From contig QMND01000037.1 of NCBI GenBank assembly GCA_003647605.1, forward strand, positions 1 through 6,309: DNA of 6,309 nt, written 5' to 3'. Below the pieces are notes generated by a model that worked only from the letters and a program-made list of their open reading frames with translations, had not been told where the DNA came from and made no database searches. The DNA comes from Candidatus Shapirobacteria bacterium (GTDB taxonomy: Bacteria; Patescibacteriota; Microgenomatia; UBA12405). Numbering within the stretch: the first letter of the stretch is position 1; every line of letters starts with the position of its first letter. This document shows, piece after piece, positions 1 through 6,309 of this stretch. Position numbers and translations under genes: made by a program.

Positions 1-272
1 AATTTATCTTTAGGATTAAGACTAATAATGGCTTTTTTACGATTGATTTTTCGATAACTTTTACGACTTTTCCAGTTAGTTTTACTTTTACCCTTTAACT
101 TAATAGTATTAATTTTTAAAGGCAAGACAGAAAATAAAGAATAAAAAGCTTGACGAATTTGACCTTTGGTAGCCTTGGTAGATACCCAAAAATGGTATTT
201 AGAAACTGTTCTTTGTAATAAAGCTTTTTCAGTGTTGATTGGGGCTAGTATTATTTGGTTTGGAGCAATCAT
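1..272 (-). CDS. rplW: 50S ribosomal protein L23 (uL23), 3' end cut off by window edge
   Basis: This is the 5' part of the L23 gene, 90 complete codons reading leftward from an ATG at 272-270 and still open at the left edge. L23 binds domain III of 23S rRNA beside the peptide exit tunnel and is a docking site for trigger factor and SRP. The translation starts MIAPNQIILAPINTEKA and shows the family signatures in order: the P-x-x-TEKA segment (residues 11-17), TKATKGQIRQAF (33-43 region), the INT..LKGK strand (54-62) and KKAIISL (79-85). A Lys/Arg/Ser-rich loop at about 62-80 matches the rRNA-binding extension of bacterial L23. The start lies 6 nt after the rplD stop in AT-only sequence with no Shine-Dalgarno, so translation probably depends on coupling to rplD. 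Operon position (L3-L4-L23) supports the call. The C-terminus cannot be judged. Confidence 0.93.
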   Translation of the reverse strand, partial: MIAPNQIILAPINTEKALLQRTVSKYHFWVSTKATKGQIRQAFYSLFSVLPLKINTIKLKGKSKTNWKSRKSYRKINRKKAIISLNPKDK

Positions 273-278
273 ATTAAA

Positions 279-938
279 TTATTTATTTATATTTAATAAA
301 GCTTTCCGACTAAAAATCAAAAAATTAGCTTGGCTTAAATTGTAAACATTTAGTGATTCAGTAGATAAAAGACTACAAAAATCTAAATTCCTAAAAGACC
401 TTTTAATATTTTCTTTATCATCGGGGGTAATAATGACGGCAATTTTAGAACTTTTTGATAATACTTTATCTTTGGCCTTAAGTCTAGTAATCAATTGCAA
501 TCCTTTTTTAGTTTTGGCTTCTATTTTGCTCAGATCTTTTATAACCAACAATGCTTTATTTTTGCAAAAACTAGAAAAGACAAGTTTTATAGCCAGACCT
601 CTCATTTTTTTATTTAATTTAAGTTTGTAATTTTGAACACCCCTAGGACCATGGGCTACACCTCCACCAACAAAAATTGGAGCTCGCCTATCTCCATGTC
701 TGGCTCGACCAGTACCTTTTTGAGCCCAAATCTTTTTAGTAGAACCTCTAACCTCAGAACGATTCTTGGTTTTGGCTCTAGCTTTTCGTTGATTAGACAG
801 ATAAACACGGACAGCTTGTGATAACAAAGTAGGATTGTCTTTTTGATCAAAAATATCTTGACTTAAACTAAGAGATTCCAACTTTTCAGCTTTAATATTG
901 TATTGATCTATACTTAATTTCTTAGTTTTAGCTGTCAT
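279..938 (-). CDS. rplD: 50S ribosomal protein L4 (uL4)
   Basis: This encodes a 219-residue L4, close to the usual 200-210 plus a short Lys-rich N-terminus. L4 is an early-assembly 23S rRNA binder whose long loop lines the exit-tunnel constriction. That loop is clear at about residues 56-100: KTKNRSEVRGS, then WAQKGTGRARHGDRRAPIF, then GGGVAHGPRG. The C-terminal globular half is more diverged and weakly conserved, as usual for L4. The ATG at 938-936 overlaps the rplC stop as ATGA (4 nt). A GAAGGAG Shine-Dalgarno sits 11 nt upstream inside rplC, so both coupling and direct initiation are plausible. In E. coli L4 also represses the S10 operon through a leader RNA. Here rpsJ has only 5 nt before it, so that mechanism has no obvious place. 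The stop is TAA. Confidence 0.97.
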   Translation of the reverse strand: MTAKTKKLSIDQYNIKAEKLESLSLSQDIFDQKDNPTLLSQAVRVYLSNQRKARAKTKNRSEVRGSTKKIWAQKGTGRARHGDRRAPIFVGGGVAHGPRGVQNYKLKLNKKMRGLAIKLVFSSFCKNKALLVIKDLSKIEAKTKKGLQLITRLKAKDKVLSKSSKIAVIITPDDKENIKRSFRNLDFCSLLSTESLNVYNLSQANFLIFSRKALLNINK

Positions 939-1576
939 TTTTTACTAAACTCCTTCTTTTTTCTAACAATCAACCAGCCATTCTTATGTCCAGGTAAATC
1001 ACCTTTGATAGTGGCTATATGTGTTTGTTGGTCATAAGTTATAATTTTTAGATTTTGAACTGTAACCTGTTTATTACCAAAATGTCCAGGCATTTTTTTA
1101 CCCTTAAGTACTTTTCCCGGAGTTTGAGCTCCAATAGCTCCTGGAGCTCTGGTTCTATCTGATTGACCTCTAGTTACAGGCTGTCGGTGAAAACCGTGCC
1201 TTTTAATAACACCGGCAAAGCCTCTACCTTTAGAAACACCTATAACATCAACCGTTTCACCAATTTCAAAAACTGAATCAAAGGCAACTTCTGATCCTAA
1301 TTCAGGAGATTTTTCTGCTCTTAGGGTAAATTCAACAAAATGGGCTGGGGAAGTCTTGATTTTAAGTTTTTTTAGTTTAGAGGCAATGGTTCTGTTTGGT
1401 TTTTTCTTTGTACCATAGGCCAATTGAACAGATGTATCCTTGGCAGAATTGTGTTGTTGGTTAATTTGAGTTACCAATAAAGGTAAAGCTTGACATTTGG
1501 TAACCGGAATACAACTACCATCTTCTTGGAAAATTCGAGTCATATCCCCTTTTTGAATAACGAAAGCTGAAATCAT
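935..1576 (-). CDS. rplC: 50S ribosomal protein L3 (uL3)
   Basis: This encodes a 213-residue L3, the normal bacterial length. L3 initiates 50S assembly and sends a long loop toward the peptidyl-transferase centre. The N-terminus carries a variant of the family opening, with GDMTRIFQEDG (10-20) where GMTRIF-x-DG is usual, followed by IPVT. The core block spans residues 113-168: GVSKGRGFAGVIKRHGF, then GQSDRTRAPGAIG, then TPGKVLKGKKMPGHFGN. The loop has TRAPGAIG where HRxPGSIG is common; I associate the GQSDR.RAPG form with Patescibacteria, from memory. The C-terminal VTVQNL and KGDLPGHKNGWLIV segments are typical. The ATG at 1576-1574 lies 8 nt after the rpsJ stop; a GAGG about 20 nt upstream is too distant to be a convincing ribosome binding site. 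The gene ends in TGA, the only TGA stop in the window. Confidence 0.97.
   Translation of the reverse strand: MISAFVIQKGDMTRIFQEDGSCIPVTKCQALPLLVTQINQQHNSAKDTSVQLAYGTKKKPNRTIASKLKKLKIKTSPAHFVEFTLRAEKSPELGSEVAFDSVFEIGETVDVIGVSKGRGFAGVIKRHGFHRQPVTRGQSDRTRAPGAIGAQTPGKVLKGKKMPGHFGNKQVTVQNLKIITYDQQTHIATIKGDLPGHKNGWLIVRKKKEFSKK
950..956 (-). promoter_or_regulatory. Shine-Dalgarno of rplD inside the rplC end
   Basis: GAAGGAG on the minus strand, within the last codons of rplC and 11 nt before the rplD ATG. It supports the ATG of the ATGA overlap as the L4 start and suggests independent ribosome recruitment in addition to stop-start coupling. Confidence 0.65.
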
Positions 1577-1584
1577 AATTCTGT

Positions 1585-1899
1585 TTACATTTTAACCTCG
1601 ACTTCAACTCCGGCTGGAAGGTCTAAATGTTGAAGACGATCAATCGTTCTTAAACTACTACTAATTATATCAATAAGTCTTTTGTGAATTCTGATTTCGA
1701 AATGTTCTCTGGCGTCTTTGTCGGTATGGGGACTGGTAAGAACCACGAATTTTTTTATTTTAGTGGGTAAGGGAACAGGACCAACTACTTTGGTACCAGC
1801 GGTAACCGCAGCCTCAACTATTTTGAGGGCAGCTTCGTCAATAAGGCGATGGTCGAAAGACTTTAGCCTAACTCGAATGCGGTTACCTTTAGTGTTCAT
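1585..1899 (-). CDS. rpsJ: 30S ribosomal protein S10 (uS10, NusE)
   Basis: This encodes a 104-residue S10, matching the family length of 100-105. S10 sits in the 30S head and, as NusE, pairs with NusB in transcription antitermination and bridges to NusG. Conserved segments are visible: [24 protein letters not shown] (residues 8-31), VVGPVPLPT (38-46), [13 protein letters not shown] (56-68), IHKRLIDI (71-78) and [12 protein letters not shown] near the end. The usual V-L-R-SPH is VLTSPH here, a small deviation. The gene begins only 5 nt after the tuf stop, and no Shine-Dalgarno is visible in the AT-rich upstream sequence, so translation is probably coupled to tuf. This tuf-rpsJ junction fuses the str and S10 operons, an arrangement found in many bacteria. 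No S10-type leader fits in the 5-nt gap. Confidence 0.98.
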   Translation of the reverse strand: MNTKGNRIRVRLKSFDHRLIDEAALKIVEAAVTAGTKVVGPVPLPTKIKKFVVLTSPHTDKDAREHFEIRIHKRLIDIISSSLRTIDRLQHLDLPAGVEVEVKM

Positions 1900-1904
1900 T
1901 TTTG

Positions 1905-3083
1905 TTATTTAATAATTTCAGTAATGGCGCCAGCTCCAACTGTTAAGCCACCTTCGCGGATAGCGAATCTCTGGCCTTTTTCCATGGCTATAGGCTTGAT
2001 TAATTCAATAACTACATTGACATTATCGCCAGGCATAACCATTTCAGTTCCCTCTTCTAGAGCTACATTACCAGTTACATCAGTAGTTCTGATAAATATT
2101 TGGGGTCTGTAACCAGTAAAAATGGGAGTGTGACGACCGCCTTCTTCTTTTTTAAGAAGATATATTTCAGCCTTAAACTTGGTATGGGGAGTAATACTGC
2201 CAATTTTAGCTAGCACCTGTCCTCTTTCTATATCTTTCTTTTCTACTCCTCGGAGAAGAATACCAACATTGTCTCCGGCCTGACCTTGATCCAACATTTT
2301 GTGGAACATTTCTACCCCAGTAACAGTGGTTTTTTTAGTATCCTTAAGACCGACTATTTCTACCTCTTCGTTAACCTTAATGACACCTCTCTCAATTCTA
2401 CCAGTAGCTACAGTACCTCTACCTTTAATAGAAAAAACATCCTCTATGGGCATTAAGAATGGTTTGTCCAGTTCTCTTTTGGGTTCAGGGATAGAAGAGT
2501 CTAAAGCATCTAGCAGTTTTTTAATTGATTCAACAGCTTCAGAATCACCATTAAGAGCCTTTAAGGCAGAACCTCTAATAATAGGCACTTTATCGCCATC
2601 AAAACCGTATTTGGTTAATAGCTCTCTGATTTCCATCTCAACTAGGTCTAAGAATTCAGGATCTTCGACTAAGTCTACTTTGTTCAAAAAAACCACCAAA
2701 GCGGGAACATTTACTTGTTTAGCCAAAAGAACATGCTCTCTGGTTTGAGGCATAGGGCCATCTGGAGCAGAAACCACTAAAATAGCACCATCCATTTGAG
2801 CGGCACCAGTAATCATATTTTTGACATAATCGGCATGCCCTGGACAATCGATGTGAGCGTAATGTCTCTTTTCAGTTTCGTATTCCAAATGAGAAATAGC
2901 GATAGTAACAATCTTACTATCATCTCTAACAGTTCCACCCTTAGCAATATCGGCATAACTTTTAGGGTTACCAGCTACTTTAGCAATAGCAGCACTTAAA
3001 GTTGTTTTTCCATGATCGACGTGACCAATGGTACCAACATTAACATGGGGTTTATTTCTAACATATTTTTTATCGTCAGACAT
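1905..3083 (-). CDS. tuf: Elongation factor Tu, with unusual switch I
   Basis: EF-Tu is the GTPase that brings aminoacyl-tRNA to the ribosomal A site. The 392-residue protein has the three standard domains: G domain (about 1-200), then two beta-barrels. Visible motifs are P-loop GHVDHGKT (20-27), DCPGH with the catalytic His (79-83), NKVD (134-137), GSALKAL (171-177), [13 protein letters not shown] early in domain 2, EEGGRHTP and the FAIREGG segment in domain 3. The oddity is the effector region. The expected EEKARGITI reads RDDSKIVTI (residues 53-61), and the stretch between P-loop and this motif is about 3 residues shorter than in E. coli. The Mg-binding Thr (60) is kept. The reading frame is intact on both sides, so a frameshift is unlikely. 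The start is set by AAAGGAG 6 nt upstream of ATG. The stop is TAA, 5 nt before rpsJ. Confidence 0.98.
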   Translation of the reverse strand: MSDDKKYVRNKPHVNVGTIGHVDHGKTTLSAAIAKVAGNPKSYADIAKGGTVRDDSKIVTIAISHLEYETEKRHYAHIDCPGHADYVKNMITGAAQMDGAILVVSAPDGPMPQTREHVLLAKQVNVPALVVFLNKVDLVEDPEFLDLVEMEIRELLTKYGFDGDKVPIIRGSALKALNGDSEAVESIKKLLDALDSSIPEPKRELDKPFLMPIEDVFSIKGRGTVATGRIERGVIKVNEEVEIVGLKDTKKTTVTGVEMFHKMLDQGQAGDNVGILLRGVEKKDIERGQVLAKIGSITPHTKFKAEIYLLKKEEGGRHTPIFTGYRPQIFIRTTDVTGNVALEEGTEMVMPGDNVNVVIELIKPIAMEKGQRFAIREGGLTVGAGAITEIIK

Positions 3084-3089
3084 TTTTTT

Positions 3090-3096
3090 CTCCTTT
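3090..3096 (-). promoter_or_regulatory. Shine-Dalgarno of tuf
   Basis: AAAGGAG on the minus strand with a 6-nt A-rich spacer to the tuf ATG. It is the best-placed ribosome binding site in the window and fixes the EF-Tu start. fusA, rpsJ and rplW have no comparable site. Confidence 0.85.
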
Positions 3097-3155
3097 TTTT
3101 GTAGAATTTTTTAATAATTAATTTTAGACTATTTTTACCTAAAAACAGCTTTATG

Positions 3156-3184
3156 ATTCTAACAGTTAGATTAACTGTTTGCAA
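3156..3184 (-). promoter_or_regulatory. Predicted sigma-70-type promoter of tuf and downstream ribosomal genes
   Basis: On the minus strand, a TTGCAA -35 box (3184-3179, 4 of 6 consensus bases) is followed after exactly 17 nt by a TAGAAT -10 box (3161-3156, 5 of 6). TG lies one base before the -10, giving an extended -10. It sits in the only sizeable gap inside the operon, 115 nt between fusA and tuf, and would start transcription near 3149, leaving a leader of about 65 nt that is AT-rich and ends in a strong Shine-Dalgarno. It would allow tuf-rpsJ-rplC-rplD-rplW to be transcribed independently of fusA. The call rests on motif match only. Confidence 0.55.
3161..3179. repeat. Perfect 8-bp inverted repeat in the tuf promoter spacer
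   Basis: Arms AACAGTTA (3161-3168) and TAACTGTT (3172-3179) are perfectly complementary around a 3-nt centre. The repeat spans the region between the predicted -35 and -10 boxes and touches both. Reading on the minus strand it is followed by AGAATC rather than a T-run, so it is not a canonical intrinsic terminator for fusA. It could be a repressor or activator operator, or a hairpin in a fusA-tuf read-through transcript. Confidence 0.6.
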
Positions 3185-3198
3185 GGCTAAAAAGAAAG

Positions 3199-5319
3199 TT
3201 ATTTTTTAACATGATTAGGGTTTTTAGCTAATAAAAGTTCTTCTTGAACATTACGAGGGACTGGATTGTAACATGAAAATTCCATATAAAAACTTCCTCT
3301 ACCTTGGGTCAAACTTCTAATTACCGTAGCATAACCTCTAACTGCTTCCAAAGGAATTTTTGCATCTATAGTGGTAAAACCAAGAGATTCTTCGGTACTT
3401 TCAATTTGACCTCTTCTAGATGAAAGATCACCAATGACCGTACCTAAAAATTCGCTAGGAGTATTAACCTCAATCTTCATAATTGGCTCTAGAACAATAG
3501 GAGAAGCTAACTTGACGGCTTCTTTAATGGCAAAAGAACCAGCTAATTTAAAAGCATTATCACAGGAATCAACATCATGGTAACTACCATCATAAACAGT
3601 CACTTTTAAATCTACAACTGGATATCCAGCTATAATTCCATTAACCAAAGCCTCTTTAACTCCTTTTTCGATGGCTGGAATAAAGTTACTGGGAATAGCT
3701 CCACCTTTTACTGCATTGATAAACTCAAAACCCCCACCTCTTTCTTGGGGTTCAATTTCGATTTTACAATGACCATACTGACCATGTCCTCCACTTTGGT
3801 GAATGTATTTGCCTTCAGCTTTGGCAGTTCTAGTAATGGTTTCTTTGTAGGCTACTTGTGGTTTGCCTGTTTTAACATTAACTCCAAACTCTCTCTTCAG
3901 TCTATCGACAATAATATCTAAGTATAACTCCCCCATGCCTGAGATGATAGTTTGACCAGTTTCATGATCAAAACCCACTTTAAAAGTCGGATCTTCAGAA
4001 GCTAGTTTATTTAGAGCTGATCCCATTTTTTCTTGGTCATCAGCTGAATCTGGCTCAATAGCTAAAGAGATAACTGGATCAGCAAAACTAATTGGAGATA
4101 AAGAAATTTGGTTATCCTTATCACAAAGAGTGTCTCCTGTGGTGGAATTTTTAAGCCCAATACAGGCAACAATTTCTCCGGCATGACCCAATTCAATACT
4201 TTCTCTTTTGTCGGCGTGCATAAGCAATAAACGACCAATTCTTTCTTTAGTTTGTTTATTTGGGTTATAAACTTCTGAACCGCTTTTTAAGGTGCCTGAA
4301 TAAATTCGAACATAAGACAAAGTTCCAACATGAGGATCACTTTGGACCTTAAAAAGCATAGCCGACAATGCTTCTTGATCAGATGGTTTACGAGTAATTG
4401 TTTCTTCAGTGGCTGGATCATAACCGCTAATAGGGGGAAGATCTAAAGGAGATGGTAAATAGTCAATAATAGCGTCGAGTAATGGTTGTATTCCCTTATT
4501 TCTCCAAGCAGATCCACAATAAATAGGAAATAGTCTTCTATTTATGGTTGCCTTTCGCAAGGCTTTTTTAAGTTCTGGAACGGAAATTTGTTGATCGTTA
4601 AGATATTTATCCATTAATTGCTCATCTTCTGAGGCAATTGTTTCTACCATTTTAGCTCTAGCTTGTTTGGCTTTTTCTAAATAATCTTGGTCAACATCTT
4701 TAACAGTATATTCCGTACCCTTTTCGTCTTTGTCCCAAATAATCATTTTCATCGACATTAAATCAACTACTCCACGGTGATCATGCTCTTCTCCAACAGG
4801 AATAACCATAGGAATAACGGGTGCTTGAAGTTTAGTTTCAATGCTTTTTAAAGACATGTCAAAACTTGAACCAATTTTGTCCATTTTGTTTACAAAAGCA
4901 ATACGAGGAACTCCGTATTTATCTGCTTGTCGCCAAACTGTCTCTGATTGAGCTTGAACACCAGCATTACCATCAAAAATCATAATGGCTCCGTCTAAAA
5001 CTCTAAGCGATCTTTCAACTTCGGCGGTAAAATCTACATGCCCTGGAGTATCAATAATATTGAAACGGTAATCTTTCCAAAATGTAGTAATACAAGCTGA
5101 TTGAATAGTAATACCTCTCTCTCTTTCCTGAACCATAGTATCGGTGGTAGTTGTTCCCTCATCAATAACTCCTATTTTGTGTATTTTTCCAGTATAAAAC
5201 AGGATTCTCTCGGTACTGGTAGTTTTACCGGCATCAATATGGGCAATAATTCCAATATTGCGGACTTTGTCCATATCCACATTACGATCAGATTTTTTGT
5301 TATTATTTGTGTTAGTCAT
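3199..5319 (-). CDS. fusA: Elongation factor G
   Basis: EF-G is the GTPase that drives tRNA-mRNA translocation and, with RRF, ribosome recycling. The 706 residues match the usual bacterial length of about 690-710. G-domain motifs are canonical: AHIDAGKT (26-33), RERGITI (66-72), DTPGH (90-94), NKMD (144-147) and GSA (269-271). Domain II follows from about 315, and the SEDPTF and GMGELYLDI segments (441-469) mark domain III. Domain IV carries the decoding-centre loops SGGHGQYG (509-516) and HDVDS (581-585). The first of these has His where Arg is common. Domain V ends with RGQIES and YATxxRSLTQGRGSF. The first ATG gives an Asn-rich N-terminus (TNTNNNKKSDRN). An internal ATG at codon 16 (5274-5272, MDKVRNIG) would give a more typical start, and neither has a good Shine-Dalgarno. 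It is followed by tuf, as in str operons, but rpsL and rpsG do not precede it here. Confidence 0.98.
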   Translation of the reverse strand: MTNTNNNKKSDRNVDMDKVRNIGIIAHIDAGKTTSTERILFYTGKIHKIGVIDEGTTTTDTMVQERERGITIQSACITTFWKDYRFNIIDTPGHVDFTAEVERSLRVLDGAIMIFDGNAGVQAQSETVWRQADKYGVPRIAFVNKMDKIGSSFDMSLKSIETKLQAPVIPMVIPVGEEHDHRGVVDLMSMKMIIWDKDEKGTEYTVKDVDQDYLEKAKQARAKMVETIASEDEQLMDKYLNDQQISVPELKKALRKATINRRLFPIYCGSAWRNKGIQPLLDAIIDYLPSPLDLPPISGYDPATEETITRKPSDQEALSAMLFKVQSDPHVGTLSYVRIYSGTLKSGSEVYNPNKQTKERIGRLLLMHADKRESIELGHAGEIVACIGLKNSTTGDTLCDKDNQISLSPISFADPVISLAIEPDSADDQEKMGSALNKLASEDPTFKVGFDHETGQTIISGMGELYLDIIVDRLKREFGVNVKTGKPQVAYKETITRTAKAEGKYIHQSGGHGQYGHCKIEIEPQERGGGFEFINAVKGGAIPSNFIPAIEKGVKEALVNGIIAGYPVVDLKVTVYDGSYHDVDSCDNAFKLAGSFAIKEAVKLASPIVLEPIMKIEVNTPSEFLGTVIGDLSSRRGQIESTEESLGFTTIDAKIPLEAVRGYATVIRSLTQGRGSFYMEFSCYNPVPRNVQEELLLAKNPNHVKK

Positions 5320-5332
5320 AGTTGTATTTTGT

Positions 5333-5360
5333 ATATTAACATGACTTAATTTATTTACAA
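5333..5360 (-). promoter_or_regulatory. Possible fusA promoter in the divergent intergenic region
   Basis: On the minus strand TTGTAA (5360-5355) and TAATAT (5338-5333) are 16 nt apart, with TG one base before the -10, the same extended form TGTTA as at the tuf promoter. Each box matches 4 of 6 consensus bases, so this is weaker. Transcription would begin only about 6 nt before the fusA ATG, which fits the absence of a Shine-Dalgarno. The 47-nt region is so AT-rich that chance matches are likely. TATATT at 5332-5337 on the plus strand could likewise serve the divergent gene. Confidence 0.35.
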
Positions 5361-5366
5361 GAATTA

Positions 5367-6309
5367 ATGAAGAAGAATATATCCATAATTGGCGGAGGTT
5401 TAACCGGTTTGTTGATAGCTTATAGACTCTCGGAAGCTGATTACAAAGTGTCGGTATATGAAAAAAACAAGGAATTGGGAGGTTTAGTTTCCTCTTTTAA
5501 ACAAGGATCTATTTACTTGGAAAAAAGTTATCATCATATATTTAAGGGAGATAAAAACATAATTCAATTAATCAATGAGTTAGATTTAGGCTCAAAATTG
5601 AAATGGTATACAAGCTCTATTGCTAATTATATGGACAGAAGACTTTATCCTTTTATGTCAGCTGTGGATTTACTTAAGTTTAGCCCTTTGAAATTAAAAG
5701 ATAGAATTAGAATGGGTGGAGTAGCTTTGTATTTACAAAAGGAAAACAGGTGGCAAAAATTCGAGAAAGAAAAGGCTTGGAAATGGATGAAAAAATGGGG
5801 AGGAGAGAGTGCTTATCTGAAAATATGGCAACTTTTATTAAGGGGTAAGTTTCATAACCTATATAAACAAGTATCGATGGCTTGGTTGTGGGCTAGAATT
5901 AACACTAGAGCCAAATCGGCTAAAAATGGCGGTAAGGAAGAGTTGGGTTATTTAGATGGAGGTTTTTATTTAATAATTGATGAACTGGTTAAAAGAATAA
6001 AAAATAAAGGCGGAAGGATATTCTTAAACAAAGAAATAAAGAGAATTAGCCAGCTTAAAGATTCTGACAAAATTATAGCTAGCATAGATTCTAATAATTT
6101 TGCCAAAATTGTAGAAAGGGAAAAATTAGATATTGATTATATAAAAAAGTTAAAAAGTATAAAGTATTTGGCCTATATTGGTGTAGTTTTCAAATCAAAA
6201 CAAAGTTTGAGTGATTATTACTGGCATAATATTAATGACTCAAAATCACCTTTTTTGGCTTTTATACAACACAGTAATTTGGTAGGAAAAGAAAGATATG
6301 GGAATAGTC
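5367..6309 (+). CDS. FAD-dependent amine-oxidase/protoporphyrinogen-oxidase-like protein, 3' end cut off
   Basis: Reading from ATG at 5367, 314 codons stay open to the right edge. The N-terminus is a Rossmann FAD-binding fold: a short beta-strand, then IIGGGLTG (residues 7-14, GxGxxG), a helix ending AYRLS, an acidic residue after the second strand (VYEKN, Glu32) and the LGGLV motif (37-41). Then come SYHHIFKGDKNIIQLINELDLG (54-75) and RRLYPFMSAVDLLKF (91-105). Next are a Trp/Lys-rich helical part (about 129-183) with LLRGKF and VSMAWLWARI, and GYLDGGFYLIIDELVKRIKNKGG (194-216), typical of the HemY-like (COG1232) flavoenzyme group. Substrate is unknown. No heme-pathway gene is nearby, and relatives often act in lipid, carotenoid or sugar metabolism, so a heme role should not be assumed. 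There is no clear Shine-Dalgarno. It is transcribed away from fusA and appears unrelated to translation. A complete family member is usually about 420-450 residues. Confidence 0.85.
   Translation, partial: MKKNISIIGGGLTGLLIAYRLSEADYKVSVYEKNKELGGLVSSFKQGSIYLEKSYHHIFKGDKNIIQLINELDLGSKLKWYTSSIANYMDRRLYPFMSAVDLLKFSPLKLKDRIRMGGVALYLQKENRWQKFEKEKAWKWMKKWGGESAYLKIWQLLLRGKFHNLYKQVSMAWLWARINTRAKSAKNGGKEELGYLDGGFYLIIDELVKRIKNKGGRIFLNKEIKRISQLKDSDKIIASIDSNNFAKIVEREKLDIDYIKKLKSIKYLAYIGVVFKSKQSLSDYYWHNINDSKSPFLAFIQHSNLVGKERYGNS

Noticed and set aside
935..938. UGA recoding as an amino acid (as in Gracilibacteria or SR1)
   Set aside because: The only relevant TGA is a well-placed stop for L3 in an ATGA overlap with rplD. 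No in-frame TGA occurs within the conserved proteins and Trp is coded by TGG.
2299..2748. Plus-strand open frame of 149 codons opposite tuf
   Set aside because: It lies entirely inside the unmistakable EF-Tu gene, has no recognisable domain and has Ser/Thr-rich composition typical of an antisense shadow.
2893..2945. Frameshift in tuf explaining the odd switch I
   Set aside because: Flanking residues on both sides align in the same frame with EF-Tu, and the segment still contains the conserved Thr-Ile pair and leads straight into SHLEYET.
3156..3184. Intrinsic terminator for fusA at the inverted repeat
   Set aside because: The stem is AT-rich and on the minus strand is followed by AGAATCATAA, with no T-run, so it does not fit a Rho-independent terminator.
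2996..3184. Minus-strand open frame of 62 codons covering the fusA-tuf gap
   Set aside because: It is out of frame with tuf and runs through the tuf promoter, leader and first codons. The Ile/Leu/Lys-rich composition reflects AT-rich noncoding DNA.
5101..5349. Plus-strand open frame of 82 codons across the fusA start
   Set aside because: It overlaps the conserved EF-G G domain in antisense, has no ribosome binding site and resembles no protein I know.

Overview
The window looks like a compact, AT-rich bacterial genome. My best guess is Patescibacteria (Candidate Phyla Radiation), perhaps Microgenomates. This is inferred from the very tight ribosomal-protein operon, the GQSDR.RAPG stretch in the L3 loop, and a partial FAD enzyme of a type I associate with such genomes. 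The recalled protein similarities are from memory and were not tested. The genetic code appears to be standard bacterial code 11: Trp is TGG, and TGA acts as a stop at the end of rplC.

From 5319 leftward, the minus strand carries the distal str operon running straight into the start of the S10 operon: fusA (EF-G), a 115-nt gap with a good promoter candidate, tuf (EF-Tu), rpsJ (S10), rplC (L3), rplD (L4) and the 5' part of rplW (L23), which runs off the left edge. From tuf onward the genes are 5, 8, -4 and 6 nt apart, so they are almost certainly co-transcribed and partly translationally coupled. rpsL and rpsG, which usually precede fusA, are not in the window.

A 47-nt divergent intergenic region separates fusA from a plus-strand gene at 5367 that is open at the right edge. 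It encodes an FAD-dependent amine-oxidase/protoporphyrinogen-oxidase-like protein. The ribosomal-gene block ends here and an unrelated gene begins.

The products of the minus-strand genes work together in translation. EF-Tu delivers aminoacyl-tRNA, EF-G translocates, and S10, L3, L4 and L23 are structural ribosomal proteins. No mobile element, CRISPR array, tRNA or rRNA was seen, and no gene-free stretch exceeds 300 nt. The window is mostly ordinary core genome. Two points merit a second look: an EF-Tu whose switch I lacks the hallmark RGITI motif, and a perfect inverted repeat filling the spacer of the predicted tuf promoter.
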